A DNA stretch of 64,000 nucleotides from Amblyornis subalaris (lineage: Eukaryota; Chordata; Aves; Passeriformes; Ptilonorhynchidae): contig JACAXG010000055.1 in NCBI GenBank assembly GCA_018881555.1, forward strand, positions 2,480,001-2,544,000, written 5' to 3'. This document shows positions 34,521-45,605 of this stretch, in pieces; position 1 is the stretch's first letter, and each line of letters begins with the position of its first letter. Below the pieces are notes generated by a model. It saw only the letters and a program-made list of their open reading frames with translations, searched no databases and was not told where the DNA came from. Position numbers and translations under genes: made by a program.

Positions 34521-37069
34521 TTTCTAGGTTCTTGAGTGGTTTTTCAATGCTATAAATATTTTATTGTGTTAGTAATAAATATTTGTTTATATACTGGGAA
34601 TTCACCTGTGTATTTAAATGCTGTCGTAAAGATACAACTAATAAAAATACGACTTTTGTGCTTTCCTTTATTGTCAGGAGACTCAGCAAGCTGTTGTGCT
34701 TTTTTTAGTGCTGAATACTGATTTCTATCCTGGCAAAGACTTTGTTAAGGAAAATAAGTTTGGTGTCAGTGCATTGAAAAAGCTGACAAAATGCTGACAA
34801 AGTGAAATGCATTTATGTTTGAAAAGCTACATATTTTTAGATAATGCCATTATTCTCTGAGGTCCAAAGATTTGGAATCAGGGAACTGTGCTATCCTGCT
34901 TCNAAGCATGAAGAGACAATAGTTATTAAATTTAGCCATTGGATTAAGAATTATCAGTACCTTACTTGTAAGCACAACAGGAGATAAATTGCAGAGCAAA
35001 ACACAGGCAGTCCTTTTCTTCAGTTTCTAGACAAAAATTATTGCTCTCAAATAAGAAAGTGTCCTATTTTGTGAAGCATTATATCATTCAAAGCAACAAA
35101 ACTGTGAAGAGATGGGTGTGACTGGCTGTGACACTCATCGTGTCTTCTCCATCATCTTCACTCCCACCTTTTCTAGTAGCTGGGTCATGTCTGAAACAAA
35201 CTTTCCCCATGGTCTTTGCATTTTCTTCATTTTTCTTGTATTTTTGCGAGTTTGTGTGTGTATCTAGTGTTCAGAAAAGGCAGGTTAAGCTTAACAGCAT
35301 TCCTTACTATAGTATAGATTAAGAGCTTTTAATGGTTGTTGGAGCACTTCGTGGCCCATCAAAATCTGCCTTTGTCGTTAAGATGAAAATCTTATGAGCA
35401 TTGAAGTGAAATGGATAGAATCAGCCATCCCAGCAGAGGTAAATGGAGCCACTTATGTTTTACTTTAGACGATGTCTAAATACAGGCATCCCTTAATGCA
35501 CCCAAATCCTCACCTGAGAGAACTTGCAGCATATGTTTTCACAGGGTTTGTGCATGAGTTTGGTCAGGGATAAAAGTATTTTGGGGTCTAGTCAGTCCCA
35601 ATGACACCCTTCGTAAGTTCTCTTTTACAAAGATGACTTTGAGCTCATTTCAGAATGCCTAATGCTGGAGGTATTTGTATTCATACCTTACTTTCACGGA
35701 TTCTAGTAGTGAAGTGCAACAAATATCTCCTTGCCTCTTATAGCACAAGAGCTTTAAAAACCAACAGGATGAAAAACAGATTTCAACAAACAGCATATTT
35801 TGAATATTTCAGTTATTTGTAAACAATCTCTCAAATGTTAAAGTGTTGGTCATGGATGAAGATGTTTTGCTAATTAATGACCTGTGCTTGTTTTCCAGCA
35901 CAGTGCAGCTGCTGCATAAATGCTTAGTTACCAACATTTTGCTCATTTTCCTGCTTCTGGCTCTCTCAGCAGTTACATGCATCTGCCTCATATCCAAACC
36001 CGCCTAAAAACTCTTACTTTAGATGAGATTGCTTCCACTTTTAAGGGAGATTAGGGAGACTATTGTACCTCAGGAACATGGTTTATTTTCCTCACCCATC
36101 TGGACACAAATTTTTGAAAGGGATTTTTGGTGTTGGTTTTGCATCTCTTACGGATATGTTCGCTTGGATTTTGGTGTCGTCTGCAAAGTACACATATGTA
36201 TGTATCACAAAATGCATCAAAAATATTGTGGTTTGTGTGATACTACTGTTGCCCAGTCCTTCCTCTACATATATTCAACAAATAATATTAAAATGAGGTC
36301 TCACTCATTTATCTTCCATTACAAAAAGCCTTCTGTTGTGAACTCCCCATTTAAATGTTTTAAAATTGAATAGAGTATGGTAACACTCATGACTCACAGT
36401 GTAGCATTAAAAAATAATAATGATGTTCAAATTGGTTTTAAAGGGAAGGATTCCTTGCCAGCCTGCTGATGGTGAGGCTGTGGAAAGAATTATAAACTGC
36501 CTTTTCTAACCCACGCTGTGACCGGGAGAAACTGGCCCATGGTTAATTTATGTGGTGTGTGTTGGGGTAGCCCAGGCAGTAGTAAGGGCTTTAGAAATGC
36601 AGGAAGTAATAACAGGTGAATTGAAAAGTGTCTATTCTGATTTACTGGAAAGGAAAGAGATAAAGAGATGAATGCAAGAATGGGGGCATATTCTGTGAGA
36701 GGGGGTCAGCTACAGGGTGAGTTCTCTGGTGTCACCACGGGTGCCACCAGCCCTGTGACAGCAGGATAGGCATGGTTGTGGCATCTTCTGCAGCCGGCCC
36801 TTCTCCTCTGTCCTCCCCTGTCTCACTCCAGCCCACTCATAATACAGACTCTTATGAAATGTGTATTGGAATCAGCACTTTGCTGTTTCATTTTGATCTT
36901 CTTATATTTTCTTTCCCTCTGTGTTCAAGGGAAATCTTTGTTGCAGTGTAATTTGAGCGCCACTGCAGCTGGAGCTTGCAAAAAGATGTATGTGTATATG
37001 CAGTTGAATTGATGAAAAAAGGAGACTGATTGGCACTGGAAATAAGTTCCCACTCGTGAACTTTTTTTT
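34521..37069. other. Unique AT-rich region
   Basis: No gene is recognised. A weak LINE-like phrase near 36175-36190 was noted but not accepted. The 116-codon plus frame at 36023-36373 has no domain. One N lies at 34903. Confidence 0.5.
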
Positions 37070-37093
37070 ATTTATCAATATTTATTGATAAAT
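37070..37093. repeat. Perfect 11-bp inverted repeat, 2-bp spacer
   Basis: ATTTATCAATA (37070-37080) and TATTGATAAAT (37083-37093) are exact reverse complements separated by TT. All but four bases are A or T, so it may be chance palindromy in AT-rich DNA. Confidence 0.8.
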
Positions 37094-37421
37094 CAGATCT
37101 TAGAAATATCATCCAGAGCTTTTCAGGAGAACTCAAGAGCATTGTATTTTTGTATGAGTTGGCTATCCTGTAACCATGCTACGTAGCTCTCACAGTGTGT
37201 ATTTTTTAAAAAATTAGGAATTTCAAACAACATAGAAGTTTAATTAAGATAATGATGTTCTAATTGTACAAATTTGCCATGGGTATTTTTGTCTGTAAAG
37301 GTCTGACACGTTACTATTTCCAAGCCCTGATTGATACAGGAAGATGTTACAGAAGAACAGAAGTGGAGGCCTGGAAAAGACTTAGGTCCATTTCACTGCA
37401 CTGACACAGAAAATTAATGAC

Positions 37422-37451
37422 CTAAAATGTATTAATTAAAATACATTTTAG
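37422..37451. repeat. Perfect 12-bp inverted repeat, 6-bp loop
   Basis: CTAAAATGTATT (37422-37433) and AATACATTTTAG (37440-37451) are exact reverse complements around AATTAA. The arms could form a hairpin. No element ends are visible around it. Confidence 0.85.
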
Positions 37452-38295
37452 CAAACAAAGCAGGATTATTTATCCAAAAATTTGTCTCTGAAGTTTTTTG
37501 TACTGTATCTATTAATTCATCATTTAAACTGGTCTAGTTAGAAAGTAGAAATAATACCATATAGCTTAGTCAGTGAGGTGCACACGATAAATGAAGTATA
37601 ATTATGCATTTTGATGCACTGCTTTATGACAACTGGCGTGTCTATACATTTAAGTGGATACTGAGCACAGTTTGAAGCAGGCAGACTGTTTTTTGGAATA
37701 GGACAGTGCCTTCTCCTGAGGTGAGAACAAAGCCAGGCTGACTGGTGAGAAATCCTGGCTTTTTGTAGGTCAGTTTCCCTCATTGATCTAACAACAGGAT
37801 CATCATTAGCAGATGTTTGATTGGGTCTACAACTTGTAGAGATAGCAACTACAAGAGCAGTTTGAACACAGAGGGAGGGTAACTAAGGGTGGAGTTGAAA
37901 CTCTTACTGCAGGCAGCTGGGGAGTGCATGAAAAGCTCAGGGTCTTATTGAGCTTGCACATCAAAGCTTTGAGTGTGGTCCCGTTGGCTGGAGTGGGGCC
38001 TTCACATCGCAGACCCACAGGTCAAGCATGGCAGCATTTAGCCAGTCCCGTTACCTTGTGCTCCTCCAGATGATGGGCACTCTCTACCACGGGATTTTGT
38101 CCTAGGCAAACCACAGTGCGTGTGCAAATGTGTGAGTTTTGGAGGAAGAAATATGGATCATCTCAAGAAGCTAATGTGATAGGTTGTGTCCATGAATCCT
38201 TGTTACCACTGAAAAGTTGTTCAACATAAATACAATTTTGGCCTGACTTAGCCCTCTTGCCCCAGTTCTATAGCAAAAAAAAAAGTAAAAATACT
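37452..38295. other. Unique stretch
   Basis: No gene or repeat is recognised. A short A run lies at 38275-38284, just before the microsatellite. Confidence 0.55.
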
Positions 38296-38364
38296 ATAGA
38301 ATAGAATAGAATAGAATAGAACAGAACAGAACAGAACAGAACAGAACAGAACAGAACAGAACAG
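38296..38364. repeat. AGAAT/AGAAC pentanucleotide microsatellite
   Basis: Roughly four ATAGA-type units are followed by about nine ACAGA-type units, a clean switch from T to C at one position of the 5-mer. The repeat passes directly into the antisense start of a CR1 tail, whose terminal units are the likely seed. Confidence 0.95.
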
Positions 38365-38411
38365 TTCAGTTGCAAGGGACCTACAATGATCATCTAGTCA
38401 AACTGCCTGGA
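38365..38411 (-). mobile_element. Short CR1 3' end remnant
   Basis: 'gttcagttgcaagggaccta' followed by 'tgatcatctagtcaaactgcc' is the antisense of a bird CR1 3' UTR. Only about 47 bp are recognisable; the rest of the copy is either truncated or too diverged. Confidence 0.75.
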
Positions 38412-40586
38412 ATATGGGTATGAATTTATCCTCTGTAAATTGATTTGTCTGGTCTATTTTCTAATCTGTATATTTATTTTTCACAACATTCTGCAGTGTT
38501 GCATTCACAGTTCAATTACTCATTTTGTAGGGGGAAAAGAATCTTTCCCTTTATGTGCTATAAACCTCCTGCTTGATGATTTCACAGTATTTCACTTCAT
38601 AGTTGTGTTACTAGAAAAAGAAAAAAATCGTTCCCTGTGCACTTTTTCGTGCCCTTCTGGATAACATTGTCATCAGTCTTGGCAGCACAGGAGCATTCCC
38701 AGTGTACNCAGCCTAGCTGTAAGATGAGGCACAGGCTCTCCTGCTGCATAGCTCAGAAAGAAACCAAGGGTGGGATCTTCTGATTAAATGCAGCTCCTGA
38801 GCAGAGTAAAGGTACTTGTGCTAAGGCTTCCCACAGCTTTCTTTGAAGCTGGACACCTACAGCCTTTCTAATCTTGCCCAAGCCCAAGCAACCAAACCCC
38901 AGAGGAGAGCGAGATGCCTGATACAAGGAGAGGCAAAACTCCCATCTGCTGCTCTCTGAAAAGTCAGTGTCTTGTGTGTGAGAGTATCACTGCATTTGAT
39001 AATGTCATGATCCTTTCCTGCTACCTGTGCCATGAAGGACACAAATTTGTACTTATTACTAGAGCTCAAACAAGCCACTCAACTCATCCTTTCTGCAGCA
39101 GCTCTGCCTCGCTGGGCTAGCAGTTTGTCTTTGGAGCTGATGTGCTCTGGCATGGGTCAGAAGGANGGTTTCTACAGATGCTGCCTCTCCATTAACTCCT
39201 CTTCCTTGGGAGATTTTTATTTTCATTCCCCTTCAATATATGCCATGCAAGGAATCATGTAGCCCTAATTCCCTACTCTAATCTGTAATTTGAGCCTTTA
39301 CTAACATTTATGAAATTTTAATGAATATTGCTTTCTGCTACCCTTGAACTAACAGACACAGAAAAGAGCTGGTTGCCAGTACTGCTGTTGGACATGCCTA
39401 AGGAGGAGAAGGAGGAGGTCTCTGCTAGAGAATTACTATCTGCAGTTGCTTACACTGGGTCATTAATGCAATACATTGCTGCTCAGTAATGCTATGACTG
39501 TATTTTACACCATTACCATCCTCCAGTACTTTTATTTAAACACACCAGCATGCAGCATATGTGACACCAGCCACTGATGCTGCATTAGCATGTGCCTTTG
39601 CTCTCCAAGAAGTTTTGAACTTAGGTGAAGTCTTTACATGTTGACTGTTTTGGCAGGCTATATTGTTCTACAATTTATCAGTTGATAACTTTTGCTGCCT
39701 CACAGACATTGTGTTTTCCCAAGTGAAGAACTTTGGCTGAGCTCTGGAAATATATGCGTTTCACAGAAATGAAAAGTTATTAAATCAGTACTGTGGGGGA
39801 ATGCAGAGGAATGATCTGTTTGTAATTCTGGGAAAAACAATTTAGAACACTGTTTTTAAAGCTTAACGAAATTACTTAAAATCTTTCACAAAAACAACCA
39901 ACCTTTTTCATCTGCTCTCCAAGGATTTTGTTTATCTTTCAGATCTAGTTGCTGCAAAATACTGATAATGCAGAAATTCCATGAGGCGTTAAATCTCCAT
40001 CTACCAGTGGCTTGCAGAATTAATCAAATTACCTTTTAAAGTTAATGCAGTCGGTGAGAAGAGTTTAATGGTATTCAAAACCTTCATGGTAATAATTACA
40101 GATGAAGAGGGTCAGTCAGTTGAGAATTAATGCAAAAAGTGCACAGAATGATAATCTGAATTAATGTATCAGACCGTGCAGAAGGCATTGGGAGAGTGAG
40201 CCATGAAAATAAAATTCATTTGCTTCCATTCAGAAGAGAGAAATAAACTCACATTTGTGAGAATTTGAAGTAAAGGATGAATTTGAAGTTTAAGCCATGC
40301 TGGAGAAGAGGTGGCAGGCTGAGAGAGGTGAAGGAAGGGAAGAAAAGGAGAAGAGAGGATGAACAGGTGTTAATCTGGATTATCTCACAAAGTTTGAAGC
40401 TGTCAGTCCTTCTATTGCAACTCAAAGACAGAAGACAGAAGCTTTTCCACAAATTTCCCTCACTCTGAGGGTCTTCACCTTTTTGATTTTCTGTATTCTG
40501 CATGCATGTTTTTTCCACCTTTTTAGAAATGATCAATGATTCGTTGAAGGCAGGGTTTTAACTGTCCTTNCCCATGCAGTTCATAG
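38412..40586. other. Unique stretch, partly enhancer-like
   Basis: No gene is recognised. Positions 39840-40170 are AT-rich, repeat-free and rich in TTAAT/ATTAC words, resembling a conserved non-coding element. Positions 40305-40362 are purine-rich. Isolated Ns lie at 38708, 39166 and 40570. Confidence 0.45.
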
Positions 40587-40919
40587 TGTANTTTTGCATT
40601 TTGCAGTTCTTTAGTTGTACAGTGTTTTTAGTTCGGCAAATAGTTTCTCACGCACTTTTGTATAAACATAGCTTGTTGATCTAACCGGCACAAAATGTTT
40701 ATNAATTTCTAACATATATGATAGACAATTCTGTTGACCAGTAGACAGCAGGAGGTGGTATTCCCATCCTCCAATCCACAGTGGTTTCTGAAAACATATA
40801 AATAAAGACGAGGGTAGAGGCTGGCTCTCTCTCTTTTCTTTCCCCTTTGGCCTCTGCCTGTTGGTGAACCCTGACAACTGTCTCCGTGTGTTTATTCGTG
40901 TCCGAGAACTACATCATAG
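40581..40919. repeat. 6-bp target-site duplications bracketing the LTR
   Basis: TCATAG at 40581-40586 and again at 40914-40919 is identical on both sides of the 327-bp LTR, which is the footprint of retroviral integrase. Confidence 0.9.
40587..40913 (+). mobile_element. Solo LTR (327 bp) with perfect 6-bp target duplication
   Basis: The element begins TGTA and ends TACA, a 4-bp terminal inverted repeat, and is flanked on both sides by TCATAG (40581-40586 and 40914-40919). In plus orientation it carries CCAAT at 40771, a TATAAATA box at 40797-40804 and an overlapping AATAAA at 40801-40806. A T/C-rich R-U5-like part then runs to the end. Length and a 6-bp duplication fit class II (ERVK-like, including alpha- and beta-retroviral) elements. 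No internal viral genes remain, so this is a solo LTR. The exact duplication suggests a fairly young insertion. Ns lie at 40591 and 40703. Confidence 0.9.
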
Positions 40920-41799
40920 TTCTTTTGCTAACAAAAAAATGGAACAATCCTGAAAGGACATTCTTAAAAATTAATTCAGTGTGTCACCACTTAAATTGAG
41001 ACTGGGTAAGCTCAGGCTNCACTCGGGTCTCACAGAAATGGCAGAGGAGCAGTCTGTGTCCCAGCAAACGTGGAGCTGAGCACTCATGTGACCTGAGACA
41101 ATTGCCTCCAAGCACCTTGTCCTTCTGGTGACTGTCATCAAAAAACACGGTCACTGAGAATGTCACAGTTCCTGGGTACATGGTTTGAGATGCCACACAG
41201 TGGTATTACTGTCAGAGAAGGGATACTCAGCATGTTCTGAAAAACAGACCTCTATTGCAACCTGACTGTGCCAACTATTTTCAAAATTATAGTCAATTTC
41301 TGAAAATCTTGAGCATCTTGATCGTTTATTTCCCACTTACAATTTTTGTCACATGTATGTGACTTTAATATACCTGTTTGTTCTGTTCCTCTGAGAGGCA
41401 TTTTCAGTTGCTGTCTTTTCCATACTATTAAATCAGCTCAGACATCATATTATAAATGCTTCTAAAAACTGAGGCAGTGTTGCTTTTATGGTTAATTGCA
41501 TATTGAACTTTCTGTGTGCTGTTCTCACATTTCAAGCTTCACTGCATGTCAGCCTTCAGATCCTTACTTTGCATGTAAGAAGGGACTACTGACTGTGCCT
41601 GCTGGGTCCCCTGTGGAGAACCTCTTTATATAGCACTGCGATTATGCAATTGGGCTGTAAGGGTGCAAATGATGTTTCTGCATAACTACATACTGCACTC
41701 TTCAGATCAGCAGTGCTCAGCTTGCAGCAGCCAGAAAGTTGCACTGANAATGGATATTTTCAGAGGCCCAAGCTGATCATGGGTGTTTTCTTCATTACA
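40920..41799. other. Unique stretch
   Basis: No gene or repeat is recognised. Isolated Ns lie at 41019 and 41748. Confidence 0.55.
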
Positions 41800-42320
41800 A
41801 TTGTAGAATCGTTTAAGTTGGAGAAGACCTTTAAGATCATCGAGTTCAACCTGTAACCCAGCACTGCCAAGTCCACCACTAAACCATGTCCCTAAGTGTC
41901 ACATCTAGATGTCCTTTAAATATCTCCAGGCATGGTGATTCCACCATTTCCATGGACAGCCTCTTCCAATGCTTGACAACCCTTTGGGCAAAGAAATTTT
42001 TCCTAACAGCAAATTTAAACCTTCCCTGTACAACTTGAGGCCATTTCCTCTGGTCCTGTCACTTGTTACCTGGGAGAAGAGCCCAACCCCCACCTGGTTA
42101 CAACCTCCTTTTAGGCATTTGTAGAGAGTGATAAGGTCTCCCCTGAGCCTCCTTTTCTCCAGGCTGAACATCCAGAGCTTCCTCATCAGACTTGTGTTCC
42201 AGACCCATCCCCAGCTCTGTTTCCCTTCTCTGATCACACTGCAGCACCTCAGTGTCTTTCTTGTAGTGAGGGGCCCAAAACTGAACACAGGATTCGAGGT
42301 GTGGCCTCACCAGTGCCTAG
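41800..42320 (-). mobile_element. CR1 LINE (outer copy), 3' part
   Basis: This is a minus-strand CR1. Its tail lies at 41803 ('tagaatcgtttaagttgg'). Moving away from it come the antisense of the ORF2 C-terminus and the preceding reverse-transcriptase thumb region. The minus strand still reads [14 protein letters not shown] and then [14 protein letters not shown], standard words of bird CR1 ORF2, before frame breaks near 42000. Length with the second part is about 710 bp. It is interrupted at about 42320 by an oppositely oriented CR1 and resumes at about 42625. Confidence 0.95.
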
Positions 42321-42324
42321 NATA

Positions 42325-42624
42325 TAAGTATCCAAATGGGGTGCTAAGAAGATGGAGCCAGGCTCTTTTTCGTGGTGCCAGCCAATAGGACAAGAATCAC
42401 TGCACAGAAACTGATGCACAGGAAGTTCCACCTGAATATGAGGAAGAACTTCTTTACTGTGCAGGTGACCGAGCACTGGAACAGGCTGCCCAGAGAGGGT
42501 GTGGAGTCTCCCTCGTTGGAGATAGTCTAGAACCATCTGGATGCAATCCTGTGCCATGTGCTCTAGGACAGCCCTGCTTGATCCCACTGTGGTCCCTTCC
42601 AATCTGACTGATTCTGTGATTCTG
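42325..42624 (+). mobile_element. CR1 LINE inserted inside another CR1
   Basis: A plus-oriented CR1 of about 300 bp. 'gctaagaagatggagccagg' begins near 42343 and 'aggaagttccacctgaatatg' near 42420. Near 42465 the ORF2 end equivalent to '[10 protein letters not shown]' can be followed, then a 3' UTR that ends GATTCTGTGATTCTG at 42610-42624. The direct flanks TAGNATA (42318-42324) and GAGTAGA (42624-42630) may be a decayed target duplication. The outer CR1 continues seamlessly after it, so this copy is younger than its host. Confidence 0.92.
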
Positions 42625-42815
42625 AGTAGAGGGGACCAGTCACTGCCCTGGTCCTGCTTGCCACACTATTGCTGACACAAGCCAGGATGCCACTGGCCAC
42701 CTTGGCCACCTGGGCACATGCTGGCTTATGTTCAGCCACTGCTGACCATCACCCCCAGGTCCTTTTCCATCAGGCAGCTTTGCAGGCTCTCTGCCCCCAG
42801 GCTGTAGTGAATCCT
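42625..42815 (-). mobile_element. CR1 LINE (outer copy), 5' part
   Basis: This continues the element at 41800-42320 after the nested insertion. Plus-strand landmarks, antisense to CR1 ORF2, are 'actgccctggtcctgcttgcc' near 42642, 'gccaggatgccactggccac' near 42681, 'cacccccaggtccttttcc' near 42750 and 'ggctgtagtg' near 42801. Similarity fades by about 42815, the 5' truncation point. Confidence 0.92.
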
Positions 42816-45035
42816 GAAGCCATGTCAGCTGTGACAACATGCCATCATTGCAACTCCAGTTCATCTCTGGAGGCTGCTTTATTGTCCATGTGCTTCTGTA
42901 GGGGACCACTCTTTTCCTGTTGATGCTTTTGTCCTCCAAGAGTATTCCCAAGAGAAAGCTCGGAAGCTGCTTCCAGGTCTTCCACAAATCTCACAATGTG
43001 GCTATGCCTTACCTGGGGCTGTTTTTGCTGCTTTATGAAGCAATTGAAGGACAAATTGAGCACATCACACTCTGGCTTTGTGCTTCAGTAGTCCCAAGTA
43101 GTGACATAAGGACATACATAACTGCAAAATCAGAGGCTGAATATGGTTCAGCTTCATTCAGCAGGGCTGACCTTGCAATAACACCTGATGTATTGTCCCA
43201 ATGAGAGTTTTAATCAAAGCACTTAAAAATGCTGCAACCCTTGTTTTTCTGCTGCATTGCAAAGAAATTCAGCTCTTTCTTTGCTTTGCTGCAAATATAT
43301 TTGTTTGCATGTTTGTCATTTGAGAATTGCAGATAATTGGTTTGGCTCTGTTTGATTTCACAATCTGGCAAATAAAAAAAATTTTAAAAGTAAAATTCTC
43401 GTGGTGTAAGCATTTCTTTATGAACTGTTGAGAAGCAAAAATGATCATAAAATGTTACAGTTAATCCCTTAGTGATCTTGACATTTGCAAAAGGAACAAG
43501 TGCACAAATACTCTTCAAAGTCCTGTGATTAGGGAGTGTATTCAGCATAGGTAGATAGTTGTTTTAAAAATAAGTGTTGGTGGTTTGTGTGACACAGTTA
43601 TATGGACAGAGTTTAACTCCCTCTTCTATACTGATTTCTTCTGAAAGTTACAACAAGTTTTTCCAAATAAAAATTTGTTATTGCAGCTATCAAGTCTGAA
43701 GCCATGCTTTGAAGGACTTCCTGTAAGACGCATCAAGATCTTCCTTTAAACCATTTCTCAGTAGCGTTTTATCTTGGCTGAGACTGGTGAAAACTGGCTG
43801 TAGCCAACATAAAGTTTTCTTTGAAAAAACTGAGCATGGAAATAGTTTTAGCCAAAATTGAAAATTAAATCCAGATTTGCAGTGCTTCATCCCTAGATAC
43901 GCTTCAAACCAATTAGAAATACCTCCTTCCCTGTTCCCCACTCCCATCACCTTCTTCCCAGCACTGTTTTGCAGCAGGTAAGCTGTGGAGGAGACTGTGC
44001 TGAGAGTGGTGCAGGTTGGTTTGGTGTTCTGGTCCAAGTGTTATCACAGGGTGTGAGGTGACCAAATACTCCTGCTGTGTCGTTGGCAACAGAGAACTGA
44101 TCCACGAGAAATCAGGCCTTGGCAGATGGTGCCCATCTTTCATTTGCTGCTGCCTAGATGTTGCTTTTCCTGGGGCAAAGCACTTTGGTGGTGGCGGGGG
44201 CGTAACTCATGTGGAGAAGTCACAGCAGCTGCCGTGCAGCCGATGGGCTTCATGTATTTCATAACTGTGTTGAAGAACCAAAGATCAGATTTAACAGCTT
44301 CAAAGCAGGATTCGGAGTTCAGTGCTCTTTAATAAACGTCCTCACTGCTTGTGACAGGAATACATTAAAGTCAGCCTTACACTTTTCACCAGCTGCCCCA
44401 CAAATTCTCCTCAACAGCCCTTTGTTCTGAGCATGGGAAAGAAGAAAACTTTGAGCAATTTGCCTCTGCCTTAGAAAAAAGGTCCTGCATTCTGAGATTG
44501 CTTTATGGATTTAACTGCTGATATCGTGTGTTTTTCAGAAAATGCAAAGGTAATGCTTTTGGCCATGTGTTTCTCACTCAGGCCCTTTCCATCTCTCATT
44601 GGACAGTTTCTGTGCCTCCCAGGCATGTTGCAGGGTGGCAGTCCTGGTGCTCCACGAAGGTCTGTGCGGGTAATACACCCCAGGGCTCACAAGTCCCAGC
44701 TGGTACTCAGCTAATTCCCCCCTTGAACTGTGACTGGAAAAGNACAGTTAACATCTGTCCTGAGAAAACCCATCCAACTCCAGCCTTAACAGAGTTTAAT
44801 GGTTAGCTCAGAGTTTTCTAGCTTGGTAGAAAGTCACTGCCACAGCTGGAAGCCTGTGCTCAGCAGAACATCACAGGGTTATCAAAGTTCAGGTGTGCTG
44901 GTAGGGCCCTGGAGGGCATTTTGTCTGTTCAGACACGGAGCAGATATATTCGGATTTATTAGTTTCTCAGTTTCATCTCTGACTTGGGCATGGCCATGAC
45001 AGCGTGTACACTTTGTATAACACGATGCAAGTTCT
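42816..45035. other. Unique non-coding region
   Basis: No gene or repeat family is recognised. A 115-codon minus frame at 43690-44037 starts at TTG and has no domain. A short T-rich acceptor-like run precedes 43976, but no exon follows. One N lies at 44743. Confidence 0.5.
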
Positions 45036-45058
45036 TTTAACACTTTAACACTTTAACA
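45036..45058. repeat. 8-bp tandem repeat, about 2.7 copies
   Basis: The unit AACACTTT is repeated twice and begins a third time (AACAG). It is a short tandem run. Confidence 0.85.
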
Positions 45059-45276
45059 GTGTATGTCAATCTTGCCCAGGGCTGCACCTGTAATGAAAGC
45101 AAAACCCATAAGCTTTCTACCTTCCCATTTCTCATTTTCAGCAGGTGTTTGATCCCAGCCCTGCCCTTCCCCAGTGCCATCTGCAGTCCATGAGCAGCTG
45201 CTTCTGCTGCCTTTCATTTGCTGAACCCAGAAAGTCAGTGTTAGCATATGATGCATGTACCTTCTGGCATCAATCA

Positions 45277-45605
45277 GAATCACAGATTCATAGTATAGTT
45301 TGAATTGGAAGAGACCTTTAAAGGCTGTTGAGTTCAACATTTCTGCAATGAACAGAGGCATCTTCAGCTAGACCGGGTTGCTCAGACACCCATTCAACCT
45401 GACCTTGGATATTTCCTGGGAAGGGACATCTCCACCTCTCTGGGCAACCTGTTCCAGTGTTTTACCACCCTTATTCTAAAAAAATTCTTCCTTATGTCTA
45501 GTCTGAATCTACTGACTTTTAGTTTAAAACCATTACCACTTGTCCTGTTGCAANAGTCTTTATTGAAAAGTCTGTCCCCATCTTTTATATGTCTTTTTCG
45601 AGGAG
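45277..45605 (-). mobile_element. CR1 LINE, 5'-truncated
   Basis: The plus strand opens with the CR1 tail in antisense ('cacagattcatagtatag' near 45281) and 'ttggaagagacctttaaagg' near 45305. It then follows the antisense of the ORF2 end: 'cctctctgggcaacctgttcc' near 45434, 'attcttccttatgtctagtc' near 45484, 'accattaccacttgtcctg' near 45529. About 330 bp remain, with many substitutions and no frame. One N lies at 45554. Confidence 0.9.

Noticed and set aside
36090..36210. Phrase resembling antisense LINE ('ggtgtcgtctgcaaag')
   Set aside because: Only about 20 bases fit; neighbouring expected LINE words are missing.
42249..42602. 117-codon minus-strand open frame
   Set aside because: It runs across the junction of two CR1 copies, antisense to the nested one.
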